Shown here in pieces: positions 48,000-61,000 of a stretch of DNA of 64,000 bases. Origin of the DNA: Nymphaea colorata. Its lineage: Eukaryota; Streptophyta; Magnoliopsida; Nymphaeales; Nymphaeaceae. Location of the stretch: positions 29,801,206-29,865,205 of the forward strand of contig NC_045139.1 of assembly GCF_008831285.2 (NCBI RefSeq), written 5' to 3'. The notes under the pieces are model-generated. The model searched no databases and was not told where the DNA came from. It saw only the letters and a list, made by a program, of their open reading frames with translations. The first letter of the stretch is position 1, and each line of letters begins with the position of its first letter. Position numbers and translations under genes: made by a program.

Positions 48000-50900
48000 T
48001 CAATGAACGCGCGGTGACTGCCGAGCTGGTTGCAGCGGGGATGCTACTGGAGTTCCACCAGCGGATCGGGGACTTCGATGGTGGTGATGGTGCCGTGCTG
48101 GTGATCTATGACTGGATTTGTGGTGACCATCGTGCTCCGGAATTGCAAGTTTTGCCAGCTCTTTGGTTGACTGAAGCTGTTCTAGTTTCTCCAGAACCTC
48201 AGTCATCTGAGGCCTCGTCTTCGCCTCTGTGTGGATACACTGAAAGGCAAGAGCTGCTGCAGCCTGCGCGGCCTTCTGCGGATACTGACCCTCCAATTTG
48301 GTGTCCATTATGCGAAATACCTTTCGCTTGTCGACTAAATGAGGCTTTGCCCAATCAACTAAATTCTGCTCTATACCAATTCTGGCTTTGTCGACGGCAC
48401 GGCGTCCAGATAAGAGTTCCAACAGCACTACCCCGAAGCTATAAACATCACTCCTTGCAGTCAGGCGACCTAGCAAGAACCAGCAAGAGGATCAGGAAAC
48501 AGACGGCTACAGAATTGCATTGGACAGTTTACATTGAGGAGGGTGATTTTTCTTCTTCCTAATCTAAGCAGATGGCTCTTCGAAGATCAACTGAGGTCCA
48601 TTACTAACCAATCAAGAAGGATATATTAATCAGTGGTATAAGCGATTATTCATCAAACTGTTGGCACTATGATTTAGAATCAATATATTGTTTTTTGTGC
48701 TTTTTAGAGGCTAAAACTCATGAACACACTGTTTATGCAACCCATTAAGATTCCAGCAAAAATTTTGATTCTACTCCAGGCAAACCCAGAGAAAATAACT
48801 GCAAAACTGTGAAATATGGAAACACTGACCTGTGGCTACATATTCTGGGGCCGCATAACCATGAGTTCCAATAACTTGTGTCGAAACATGCGTCTTATCA
48901 CCAGTAGGCCCATCTTTCGCCAAGCCGAAATCGGAAAGCTTTGCATTGAAATCCTGTACAAGAACACAATTACACTACATGTATGATGATTATTGCTTGC
49001 GAAAATTATTTTGAGAGAGGAGAAAAGCATAGATGTGAATCGCATTCTTTGTTCAACTTACTGCATCAAGAAGAATATTAGAAGCTTTAAAATCACGGTA
49101 GATGACTGGTGTCTTCGCATTGTGCAAGAAGGTTAGGCCCTTGGCAGCACCAATAGCAACTTTCATCCGTATTGCCCAAGAAAGTGGCTGGGCACCACCT
49201 GCAGAAACCATTTTTGGAAAATTTCAGTTCCATATGGAAAATGTCATAACAATTAAACAATTGATGCCCATCTAACCAATAGAAGAATATCTTGGATATA
49301 TAGTTATATACTACAGAGATTGGAAAAACACATCTACCAACTAAAACAGAGAGAATGAAACAACATGCATCTCCTGATACATAAGCTGCATGAGTCTGCA
49401 GGGCTCTGAGATTCAGAAATTGGCTTCCCATGACATGTTAAGCTAAAGAAGATTTATTATATATTAAACAGCAGACATCAGATGATGGGAAGAAAAAGGT
49501 TTCTGCACCAGGCAACTAGCAAGGACATGCATAAAAATTAAGGTAACCAAGAAAATTTTCTTCAACAAGTAACCAATATACAAAAATTTGAAGTAAATAA
49601 CTATGATAAATTTCTGCCATACCCTTGAACACAGAAAATACTCACGTCTAAATAAATGATTTTCCAGACTTCCTTTGGGCATGAACTCATACACCAGCAA
49701 CCTGTTCTCGCCTTCTAGACAGTACCCAACAAGTTTTACAAGATTTGGGTGATGAAACTGGCCAAGGTAATTTACCTCTGCCTGCAATGATAAAAAGTTC
49801 ATTTTATAAATGTAGATATCAACGAAATGATATCACGCAAGTTCCTGATCATTGGCTTAAACCAAATTTGATTCTATATAAGAGGATAAAGAATATGCAC
49901 CATCTTAGATGGATAGTCAGTTCTCTTTAAAGAGAAACGAACTAAAGATTCAAGAACTGTATCAAGAAAACCTACCAGCCACTCTCTGTGGCCTTGAAAT
50001 CCTTCTGGTTTCAGCTTCTTGACAGCAACAACTATGCCAGCCCCTGGTCTGGCAGCAGTCAAGGTTTGCTCGTCTATCCATCCTTTGAAAACATAGCCAA
50101 ATCCGCCTTCACCAAGAAGGCTATCTGGACGGAAGTTTCTGGTAGCACTTCTAAGATCACTAAACGTGAATGCCTTCAGATTTGGTGATGACAATATCTC
50201 ACCCTCAGATCTCAGGTGAGGAAGGGTTCCCAAGGAAGGCAGAATGGTCTGCTCCGAAGGTGCTGATACCGCAGCATTGGTGGAAGCTTTTGACGTATCT
50301 GGTTGCATACAATTAAAAGAGAAAAGAAAAAAGCATCAGAAAATAACACCAAGATTCTATGAACCAAAAAAATGGATGACATAGTTCAATACGTTTACTA
50401 CCATCCAGTGAGCGATGGTAAATCAATAACATAAAAAAAGTGTACAAGTATGCAAACAAAAGCAAACAAGGTATCAATGCACACCAAGTGCTAAAGCTCA
50501 ATCTACATTCAATGCCGTGGACAATCCAAATAAGCAAACTGTTGTTTGGAGTAACTGCGACAGGGATAAAAAGGAAACCCAAATAGAGAGCAGCTTCTAG
50601 TTTTCAGTTATTCTCCCACCCGGATAATTCGTGCGACCGAGAGAAATTTGTCACACCTCATGAAAATTTTAATATGTAAATCAGAAAACTGCTCGATTTT
50701 ACAATCACAAAATGTTCAAGAATCAATGTGAAATTTGAAACGTCAGATACAAGTACAGGAACACAAAATCGATGCGAGAAAAGTTCAACAATAAAATTCA
50801 GACCAGACAAGCAAGCCTACCCCGTAGATAAATCCTACAATATTCCTTGCCCTTTTGCTCTGTTCTGGAATTAAATACTGTGTACTTAAAGGCATATCCC

Positions 50901-51737
50901 AGTCCAAGCAAGAAAACTTAACTCTTCATACACACACAAAGACGAGAGAAGAGACAGAGAGCAGAGCAGAGCTTTCTCTGCATACATGAAATCGTAGTAA
51001 CTGAGAAATACTATAATTTCTCTTACCATTCTAATTTATAAAATGTCAAAGGAACACTTATATGAAGAAAGAAAAACTCAAACCCATTTCACAAAAGATT
51101 TCTCATTTTCCTTATTGTGGTTATACTTCATCTCTGAATTGCAAACTGAAGCACGACATCAGCCATCACGTACACATCTCCATGTTCAGAAGCTTCACTA
51201 GAAAGATCCACCTAATCAGTTCGGATTTTTCTCATTGTGGCAAAAGAAACATAAGGTAGCAAGAAGAAGTAAGACTCCTCATTTCCAGTCAATTTCAATA
51301 ATATTTTCTATAACGAGGTCAAATTTCTTTATGTCGGACTGTCATGGTCTCTGAATATCTCCTGAATTAGGGTTTCACCATTGCTTGACCAATCTGAATT
51401 CACCCACGAAGTCTATTGGAAAGAAAGACAAGTAACTCTAAAAAAGGAAAAAGGATGGCAGCTGAATAATCTATCTCAAAAACTAACTGATCCAAATCCA
51501 CCACAACAGTCAAACCTGCAAATCCACCAAAAAGTTTTCCATAAAAAGAGCAAAGGAAAAAGAACTAGAAGCGAGGAAAAACAAAACTTCCAAAACCAGC
51601 AACAATTCAAAATAGCATCTCCCCCAATGGAAAAACTCTGCGGCAAAGAACAGAAAAGGCAAGAAAACAAGCTTACCAGCATTCTGATTGCTCTGGGTGC
51701 TATCTACTCTGCTGGGTACATCGAAACAATTGCCCAT
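48000..51737 (-). CDS. PBL3: Receptor-like cytoplasmic kinase of the PBL family (APK2A/PBL2-APK2B/PBL3-like)
   Basis: Ser/Thr kinase of RLCK subfamily VII, acting below cell-surface receptors at the plasma membrane. Six exons on the minus strand: 51677-51737, 49976-50298, 49646-49781, 49062-49198, 48830-48953 and 48000-48469, giving 416 residues. It begins MGNC, the N-myristoylation/palmitoylation signal. Then come a Ser/Thr-rich segment and [20 protein letters not shown], diagnostic of the APK2 pair. The kinase domain has the Gly-rich loop [11 protein letters not shown] (83-93), catalytic Lys114 in [14 protein letters not shown] (207-214, Tyr in place of His as usual in this subfamily), DFG (227-229), [10 protein letters not shown] (248-257) and [18 protein letters not shown]. 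The tail is Ser/His-rich and ends QSPRVH. All key catalytic residues are present, so it should be active. Intron 1 is about 1.4 kb. It lies tail-to-tail with the MYB gene. Confidence 0.94.
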
Positions 51738-51903
51738 CAAGCCAAGGATACTCAACAACAAGGCCAAACTCCAAAACCTTTACTTTCTGTATAATCCCAT
51801 GACAGCTAACAGAGAGCCATCTCTCTGAATCTCTTTCCCCGAGTAGATACTCAAACCCCTCCAAATCAGTCTCTGTGTGTGTGGGGAGAGAAGGACAGAA
51901 AGC

Positions 51904-51938
<35 letters not shown>

Positions 51939-52100
51939 AGAACAGCAGAAAGAGAGAGAAATAGGAGAAAGAACAAGAACGCGAGAGACGCGAGAGAGAG
52001 AGAGAGAGAGAGAGAAAGAAGGCGCCGAGAAGGAACTCCCTTCGTCGCTTCCCACAGAGAAAGTGACAGGCTTGTTTCTGGGTATTTTCCACCATTTTTC
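51738..52100 (-). promoter_or_regulatory. Leader/promoter-proximal region of the kinase gene with GA/CT tracts
   Basis: Directly upstream of the ATG on the minus strand, long CT runs (GA on the plus strand at 51907-51934 and 51990-52013) sit where the 5' UTR is expected. CT-rich leaders of this sort are common in plant genes. No ATG in this stretch is in frame with and continuous to MGNC; upstream codons in that frame include TTG but no ATG. Confidence 0.45.
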
Positions 52101-54266
52101 CTTCGTGGCTAAAGAATAGAAAAATAGATTGGTTCCTCGAAAATTTTACTGAAGGTTGGTTTTCCCTTCCCTTCTTTTTACTGCTTCCACTTCAATTTTA
52201 TTAGAAAAATTTACAAAATCAGCATCACTTTTATGCAGAAAACAAATTACTCAGGACAGTAAATAATTCTCAAAAAGCCACTTCCTCGATGAATTTTAAA
52301 TGTAAAATATTACTTTTAAAGCAAACTAACACATCTGCACTTCCCACATTCTTTCTCTTACTCTTAACTCTTGATCACCTTACATGTTTTTCCCCATAAT
52401 TTGATTCTTGAAAAGTTGTTAGTCATTGGTTACTTTGTCAACATTTTCAAGGGATTGCCTAGAGAAAAATTAATTCAATAGCTTCAATTCTTTCAAAGAC
52501 ATTTATATATACAAACAATCAAATATTTCAAAACAACAATAATAAAAATAAACATATTTGACTTTGCCACTGATGGGGATGATGATTCAACAATCGAGCA
52601 ATAATTTTGTATTTGCGGAAAAAATTAAGTGGTTTTCATGCACGTTTTACATTTTATCCATCCATGCATGAGTGAGATTTCTTTAGTAGCGTTTTTCTAA
52701 GGGCGAGAACACCCTCAATTTGGATTCACTTATTTTCCACACTGATTTAATTACATTATAGCTTTCAAACCAATCACATCTATGATACGATAAGGTTTTA
52801 GGACAAAAAATAAGGAATTCTATTGGACGTCGGCCAATTAATGGTCTAAAACTAAAGCAAATCTAATTTGCTTTGTTGTCCACTTTAAAGTAACATCTAC
52901 AAGATGATATACATATATATATAATTATTTTGTCTTTCATTAGATTGTTGTGCACAGTATCGTAAATTGTTATTGAAAGCACTATGAATTTATGGTGCAC
53001 TGTAAACGATTAATAATATCCCTGTGCCAAATATTTTGTAGCGATAAATTTTTTATTTTTTACTCGTTTACAACATTGAAGATTGTATATTTCAAAACAA
53101 CTGCACATGGACAAGCCTGTCAGGCCCTTTTGAATTTGAGCTCCTCACCTCTTCTAACTTCACATTTGCCTGAAAAAGTCTGCCTGGGCGCTGCCATGCA
53201 ATCCTCAGGCCATTTTCATTTGTGGTAAGGAAAATTCTCTATATTTATTATTCCTGAACAAAATAAAAAAAAAATTGTCCAATTCAAAGAAAATACAATA
53301 TTTACATATACTTAAAAAAAAAATCATGTCGCTAATATTGACCAAATAAATATTAAAAAAATACAATTTCTCCTTATTTTGCTTAGAACGATCGTACACA
53401 TTTGAATTTTCTTTCCACATTTTTAAGTTTCTATACAATTCAGGAAACAATGGGCTAAGATGTAATGCATTTGAAAGTCAAAGCTGGTTGAGACGGTCAA
53501 GATGCATAATTCGTTCTATAAAATAACACCAAATATCTAGCTTTGAGCTATTGGACTGAACGTATGAACACCTTTCTAAAGTCAAAATGATTCCAAGCAA
53601 CATAATTAATTATTTTCCTTATATGTATGAACTTTCACTACTTTTCCTTTGGAATCTGGTGCATTATTAGTGATAGTACGTCTGCTTTCATAATCTTTAA
53701 GATGGCCCCATGAATCAGAATCACCATGGGCTTCATTTGACTATTTCATACAGTTATATTACGACGCGAATAAGTCTGGAAGATCTGTCTATAAGACAAG
53801 ACGATATTAGTGAAGAGGCTTTCAAAGTTAATTAAAAGGAGGTAAAGATTTAAGTTTTGTAATGTACCACTTCACATAAACTGATAGTAATGATCTTTCC
53901 TGTCCCAATTGTTATCGGGCACATTCATGTAATAGTTTGATTAGTGGTCCTAAAAAGATGCGCGTTCCCCTTTTCTCTTTCGCTTATAAACTGAGATACA
54001 ATTATATCGCAAGCTCAAAGATAGATACAAAGTATATAGTAGACTTTATCAAATTATACAGATGATTTGAACTCTTAACCTCCTTCAACTTGAAAGATTT
54101 AAAGTTTGCTCTTCAAGTGTAAGGGGACTATGACCATTAATCTTAGTATAAAAGTCTCGAAAATGCAATCATTCTACCAATTTTCTTTTCGGTGAGTAGG
54201 AAGTTAACAACTTGAGTAGTAAAGTACAGACCACCACCAATGTTATGCCCTTCAGGGCATTCCATA

Positions 54267-54690
54267 TTCAACCCACTTTTAGGTTTGAACTCTTGGTTTT
54301 GTGGATCCCCTCTTACCAGTTTCAGTTCCAACCTTAAAAAAACTATGAACCAGGATAACCATATATGGAATAACACTCCTTATAAGCTCTTAAAGATCAC
54401 TCATAATTTTCAATCCGATATTAAATTTTTATGGTGTTACAATCCACCCCTTTAAGGCACACGCGTCCACACGTATGAGACCCTAGCTCTGAGTGTTGAA
54501 CCGACTCTGATACAACTGAAACAACCTAACCCACTTTTAGGTTCGTACCCTTATTTTGACAGATTTCAACCTACTCCTAGCGATTTTAACTCTAACCCCA
54601 AAAAAGTTAGGAACTAAGACAACCATGTATGTAATAATTTCTTTTATAAGCTTTCTAATATCCCTCACAATATTCGTATTATGGTGTTAC
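54267..54690. repeat. Diverged two-copy repeat, about 265-bp period
   Basis: Text beginning ACCCACTTTTAGGTT at 54267-54285 and ending TATGGTGTTACA near 54439 recurs from about 54530 (ACCCACTTTTAGGTTCG) to 54690 (TATGGTGTTACAC), with shared AACTATGAACCAGGATAACCAT-like and ATAAGCTCTT-like words between. The segment between them (CACCCCTTTAAGGCACACGCG) resembles junk often found in plant dispersed repeats. Probably an old transposon-derived tandem array. Confidence 0.55.
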
Positions 54691-55770
54691 ACTATGTTGC
54701 CTAAATCAAACAAAAGGGAAAGTGATGAAAAAGGATAACTTTGTTAAAAATATGGTTATGAATAAAAAATGGAAATATTTTTTCTGTGATTGAATTTTTT
54801 TATACATTGATTTTTTTTTTTTTTGGTTGGTGGAGCATTCTTTTTCCGAACAAAATTGTGAGCTGTCTTCCTTAATTGCGCTGACATAGGTGCATTCAGG
54901 TATCAATCATCTGACCTTGACCTTTTTCAACTTGAATTTATGACAAAATATTGAACTTGCAGTTAATGTTGTGTGCGAAAGTCCAGCATAATTAAATATG
55001 GTTTGAAGGTTTTTTAAAATCTTTCTCTGCCCTAAAATTCAAGTCAATCTTGAACATATTCAACCACCCTCCTTCTCCATTAAGTTTTTACCAAACATAC
55101 CAAAGAAGTACGTTAAATTTGACTGTCAAATGTTCATAAAGGATGAACAAGGCATCTTTTTTCTTCTAAAAGAATTTCCTAAAACGTTCCCAGAATTTTC
55201 AGCTTTTACATTGCTTCATTCTCATAAAGTTTACGTAATCTTCACGTATTAACTTCATTATTTGACTAAAGAAAGTTAATGGTAAATGGATTTTAGACTG
55301 ATTAAGTCTGTATTTTTAGTCCCAACAGATTAAAAAGATCATAGAGCAGCATAATCTTCTGCCTATATAGAGTTGACCAACTTGACAGTAGCAGAGATTG
55401 ATGGGAACTAATTAAATGAAAAAAAAATAAAAGTAAATAAGTTTTATTAGGCGGATTGACTCAAAGGGTCGGTGGAGGAGTGGGGCACGGCTGCTAGACA
55501 AGTAACCAGCCATGTGATTACGATAATCTATAATATTTGAAAGATGCCGGTCGAGTTTGACAAAATTTGACTCTTAAAAGGTCCAAATTTTAACAATAAA
55601 CAACTCATATTTCTAAACCAAAGTTTCATGGTATGAGATGTTTTTTACTGTATAATGGCGTAAACAAATTATTTTGAGGAATAAGAAGGTGAAGAGCTCC
55701 CAACTCTCATTTCGCATCATATTTTCCCTGTATTCGATGGCAATAGGTATCAGATGAAAAACCTTATAGT

Positions 55771-55871
55771 TTATAGTTGTGCTTGCTATACCATGCCATG
55801 GATTTCACTCAATCTCATATTCTTTTATAGTTGTGCTTGCTTTACCATGGATTTCACTCAATCTCAGATTC
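55771..55871. repeat. Two-copy tandem repeat, about 54-bp unit
   Basis: TTATAGTTGTGCTTGCT followed by ACCATGGATTTCACTCAATCTCA occurs at 55771-55824 and 55825-55871; the first copy has five extra bases (CCATG duplicated). Confidence 0.9.
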
Positions 55872-56122
55872 ATAAATATATGCAAATCCATCTCTTGACG
55901 TTTACTTGTTTACAAGTGTTTTCTAGTGGGTTGCTGCAACGAACCGGGCGAGCGGCAGATAGACGGTTAGTCTTTGTTTTAAATTCCCGATACACCAATT
56001 CTCTATGCTACAAATAGGAGATCACCAAAAAGCAGCACTTCGAGACATCAAAAGCAGACATTATAATACCTTAGGCAGATGAGTGGTTGGGAGGGGGAGC
56101 TCCAACTCTTTTCTCTGAATAA

Positions 56123-56307
56123 CAGTGGTGTAGCCACATTGTTGCTAGTGTAGGCAGTTGCCCACACTAGCCTCATAAAATTAGTTTAACATATATGTAA
56201 ATGTTTTGATATATTTGATTATTATACATGTAAGTGCCCGAAAGAAATTATAGGTATTCAATGAGTGCTCCTACAAAAAAAAAAAAAAAAATCTAGCTCC
56301 GCTAGTG
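56123..56307. mobile_element. Small hAT-like element of the GTGGGCA-TGCCCAC family
   Basis: Left end CAGTGGTGTAGCCA, right end AGCTCCGCTAGTG, inverted relative to each other. The flanks CTGAATAA and TTGAGTAA match at 6 of 8 positions, a plausible eroded 8-bp target-site duplication. The body matches 17509-17685 (CACACTAGCCT, AAAATTAGTTTAA, TGTTTTGATATATTTGATT, TGAGTGC), with a poly(A) expansion near the right end. Confidence 0.65.
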
Positions 56308-57742
56308 TTGAGTAACATGATAAAATACTCTTCCACTCACTCAAAATTGTTTATAGGTAATAATAGTGTTACTCAATTTGATTACTTAATAATATTTCCA
56401 TGAGTTCTGCTGCTGCCATTAATGAAGCAAGTTTATTGGATGAAATTGTTGATGAAGGAATGAATGATAATAAAAACCAAACAAAGGGATTCGAAATCGG
56501 CAGGCAAAATCTTGTAAAGTTAATTCCTTTGCATCACCGCTCCACCACAATGATAAAAGTGAGACGTGTAGAGATTTGGTGTGCAAAACATTCTTGGGTT
56601 CACATCCACGCGTTTGCTTGCCCATCAAGGGACCCCTGGAAGTGGACGGTGGTGTGGACCATGAAAAGAGCCAAATCCAAATCGGCATGGCCCAGACCCG
56701 GTTCTCTTCCCTGTTCACAACGGCAACTTGGGTCGCGTTCACATGCAACAATCAAAAACTTCTCAACACCCATCAAAAGTTTGGAAGCAAGAAAAGAAAA
56801 GTCCCATCCCTAAGTTGTTTTCTTGTAAGCAGACAAGTGTGGACGCCTTTACAAAGTTTGAATTAAGCAGAAAATTATATTAAAAGAAAAAAAATTCCAA
56901 GACCATGACTGTGTCATCAAAACCATATTGGTAGTTGGCTCTCTTTATATATATATGTATGTATGTATATATATTCCAATCTGATATGGGCACCTAGATG
57001 AACTTCTCCATCGACTGTATTATTCTATATTTACTTGGGAGTTGAAGGTCGCAACCATAAATTAACTTCTAAACTTTCAGTAAGAAGGGTTTCGGCTTCA
57101 TGTCTTTCTTTCATGCAAACAATCAGATAATGATCTATATGATGAAATTATTTTCCTGTGTGTCTGTGCCGATTGAATTGAATTGTTGAAAGAGACAAGT
57201 CCAACAGCACTAGTGATCAGGTCAATAACTCAGACATGCGTTGCCAATGATGGTCCATCCTGTGTACGTGTTTGTGTTTGTGTGTGTGCGTGTTCTGCGT
57301 CCATGCACATGCGCTTACGTCCTTGCTGACAGGAACTATTGAATGTTGAGACATCTGAACTGGTCAAGACTGCCAAGACTCCTACATTGTCCACTAAATT
57401 TAACTAAAAATGTTCATGATTTTATGCAAAACATTATAAAAAAAAATCATCCCAGCCTCTCAGGGGAACGATTTTTTGACGTTTGTGTGAAAATTAAAGA
57501 GTTGTCTAATTATAGTTGGGTGAGTCGCCGAGTTGGTTTGGGAATCGTCCGAGTCAGCTCGGATCACTTAAAAACCTGGCCATGAGTCAAGCTTAGCCCG
57601 GCTCGCTCCTAACTCGGCCTGACTCGCTCCTAATTCGTCCAGTCACGTTACTCCCATTGGAGACTGAGAGAGCGAGAGTCATATTGGATGATCTAGTGCC
57701 ACTGGAGTTGGTCGGCCCAAATCAATCATTTACTAAAAATAA

Positions 57743-58056
57743 CTAGAGATGCAAATGGGCCAGAAATATTTGATTAAAATTTTCAAATTAGATCTATGTA
57801 CATGGAGCTAGTAAACAAATAGAATCCAAATAGTAATTGGATTAGGTGAATGAATTGGACACGGAATCTGAAATCTGATCTAGTCCAACCAGTTACATGC
57901 AAATACTGTCTAGTAACGTCTGAAGGATCTGGATTCAGAATAAACAAATCTAGGTTTAATTGCGAATATGAACCCAAACCTAATGAGGAGAAACCGATTT
58001 GGTGGATTTACTAAATGCTGGATCAGAATTCAGTCAAACCCGTATCCGTCTCTAGC
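57743..58056. mobile_element. Small inverted-repeat element with CTAAAAATA flanking duplication
   Basis: Begins CTAGAGATGCAAATGGGC and ends ACCCGTATCCGTCTCTAG, so the outer seven bases are a perfect inverted repeat and the following GGGC/ACCC words pair loosely. CTAAAAATA occurs at 57733-57741 and again at 58057-58065 immediately after the element, consistent with a target-site duplication (one extra A on the left). The interior has GGATCTGGATTCAGA-like words typical of small hAT derivatives. No coding capacity. Confidence 0.65.
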
Positions 58057-61000
58057 TAAAAATATTAATCTATAGAAAGACTCCCACCTGACTTGATGGA
58101 TAAATATTCTCTGTATCTTTTGTTTGCAGATGATTCACCTTCAATACAGATTTCGTGACGTTGGCATAAACTAGTAGGAGTGCACCATTTTTTGGAGCCA
58201 TTATTTAGTGGCTTTGGATATCTAAAATATATAGTCTTAGAGAATCCTCGTTGATTTATTCAAAAGAATTTTACAGAAAAGCTGTCCAGCTTTTGATGGT
58301 ATAACAAAATCATGCTTAAGTTTGAGCTTTTTTTTTTTTATCAACTTCTCCTTTTATATGCAGTTAAATGGTTATAATGAAAGAATCTCAAAGTTAAGCG
58401 AGTTTTTTTTTTTTTTTCATCACCCTTCCAAAAGTTGAGTATGTTCTTAGTTATCTTTAAGTACAAGGAAAGGCAGTTGAACAAAAGGCATTTGGAATTT
58501 TGGCTCATGGTGAACTTGGACAGTTTTTCTTTTTAAAAGTAAAAGGCTAATGGAATTTGGAACTAACTTGCTTTTTTACTATACCACTTCAAGGATGTGC
58601 AGAAGACTAACTGAGAATTTCTTGATTTTTCTAATTATAAGCAAACTCAGGTTGGGGAGATCCCTATTAGATTACACAATTGTATCAAATTATTAAGCGA
58701 AGGATAAATTAGTCATCCACCATTTCTTGCTAAAATACTTGAAATACTGTAACAAAGCATTTTATGAATTTGCCCTAATGTTTAAAAAATGTATATATAA
58801 CAGTAACAAACTATTTCTATTATGAAACGGTCCCTACGAAACTGACAACAAATTGTTCAACTGATCAACAAGTTACTGCAATGTAGTGTTTCATGAATTT
58901 ATCTCAAATTTTGAGGCAGAATCATTGAACAATAACAATCTGTTATGGGTGCCAAACGGCTCCTAAGAGTATGTTAGGGTTATCACAAAACCAAATATAT
59001 AATCCATGTGGTCGAGCAACTTACCCATAGGGTCAGCTGTTCTCAGTTCATTCTTATAGCCAATTTAGCCTTACTAAACTTACAAGTTCTTGCTTAGAGT
59101 TCAAGAAGCAAAGGTAGAGTTTGATTGCACTTCTAGTTGGAAAAACATTTCCAGAGAAAGTCAAGAGGAAAATACAAGACGGAAAATCTCGCCTAATATC
59201 ATATTCGAATCATGTTTGGTAAACCAGAGAGAGAGAGAGAAAAAAAAAAAAGTAAAAAAAGGTTTTGTGTGTTTGATGAGTGATCGATCATAAGGTGTTC
59301 CAAGTCGAAGACATTAAATCAAGCCCCCACGATGCCACTGTACTCTCCAAGCTTTCCCATGATATTTTTTTTTCCAACAAGTTGAAGATGAGCCAAGGGA
59401 TACGGAGCAGCTCATCTCGATTTCCGGCCATCGGCGATCGAATTCTCCGGCTTCCAGAAAACACCACAATAAGAGAACATATGAAAAAGGGCATCGAAAT
59501 ATAAAATTCACAACTTTGTTTTAATGCCAAGTACACTAAAATTATTCCTTGGTTTTTAATTTATACGCATTTGCTAGCCAAAAGCGAGCCCATTTTGGTA
59601 TGTAGTGGTAAGTCCTGGACCCAGGGTATGGGCGAGGGAAAGACTACAGGGACCTATAGGTAGGGGTAGGCACCTCTCCAACTTAACCAATACTGTTTAT
59701 GTATTCTTTTTAACTAGCATACGAGCATATCATAAGGCATGTAGTGCTTGTTGCAGGCCATTTTTCGGGTCCCACTGAGCTTGTGCGCTCCCAAATCTGA
59801 ACCATTGTATCATGTCCATGTCCGTGGTGACAACTGACAAACCCTAAATGGTGGAAGACTTGGACACCACTAAAGAAAGATGATCTTCTAAGGCAAAATT
59901 GATCGAGTTTATCATGCATGCAAAAAGTTCAACTCATCCATCACTAGCAAAATACAGATAATTCATGCTCGAAATCATCCGGAAGTTTGAAAAATGCGAC
60001 TGGATTTCGGAAAAATTTGTCACATGGATGCGGGCTTGCAACCAAATTGGCAAAGTGAGCTAGGTCTTAACTGTCATGTGGGCAGCCATGGTTCAAATCC
60101 TGTCGCCATAACTTTTAATTTGAATCCAATCGGAAGTCATTTCTTATATCAAACAAATCTAATATATGGTGACATGCATGGTTTGCAAAGTTTATACCCA
60201 AATCCGGGTTCGGACTCGAGGTTTAAATTATGGTAATTCTACAGATTGATTCTCTAATTCATATAGTTTATGTGGGTAGGTCTGGTTGACTGTATTGGAA
60301 CTAAAACACGAACCTGATTCAGATGCACTCAACGTACAAATATGTAGATCAAAGAATTGGCGACCCAATATTGGATCCATGATGATCAGTATAATACCAG
60401 TGCATCCATAGGCAGTGAAACCTGAACTCAAACTGGTCAAGCATAGTTTTTCAAATTCATAGTCAACCAGGTTTGTTTAATTTTTTGCATGCCATTCACA
60501 TTATTGCAGTTCTTGCTTGTTACCAATAAAAAAAGGTATTTCATAATATAAAATATGGCAAAAGAAGAGCCTCACTATGATATATTAAAGTGCATAAAAG
60601 GAACATTAGAATAATATCGTATCAAATATATTTGCGTTTCCAACTTGAATCTACCCTTTTTGTATACCAATCAACACCTCGAAATGTAGATAAGGGCCCA
60701 TTTTTCTCCCATGCATAGTGTAATCCACGTATCTGCCGTCGTCGTCACTGTCCTTCTGCGTATGGAGAAAGTTTTGAATATTAAATGAAGAATAAGAAGT
60801 GAATGGAAGATTAAAAAAAATGTAGAAATTGCATGAAGCTGTTCCATCTATGGCCTGGCATTGAGGGAGACTAGTTTTTATATTTGTTCACTCAAATAGC
60901 ACGCGTTATTATTTCGTTGAAAGTGAAAATTTTACAAGTAATTTGTTAGTCATTCAGTCATGTTAACCAAGAAACTCTTCTTTTTCTAAAAGAAAATGGA

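Noticed and set aside
48014-48562. 182-codon plus-strand frame
   Set aside because: Antisense to the last exon of the PBL kinase, with no domain of its own.
56400-56813. 137-codon plus-strand frame and the facing minus-strand frame
   Set aside because: No domain or conserved motif; two overlapping open frames on opposite strands with similar length suggest chance.
60040-60115. tRNA- or SINE-like A box (TGGCAAAGTGAG) and B box (GGTTCAAATCC)
   Set aside because: The B box is a good match but the sequence does not fold into a cloverleaf by eye, and no SINE body or poly tail is evident; left as a coincidence.
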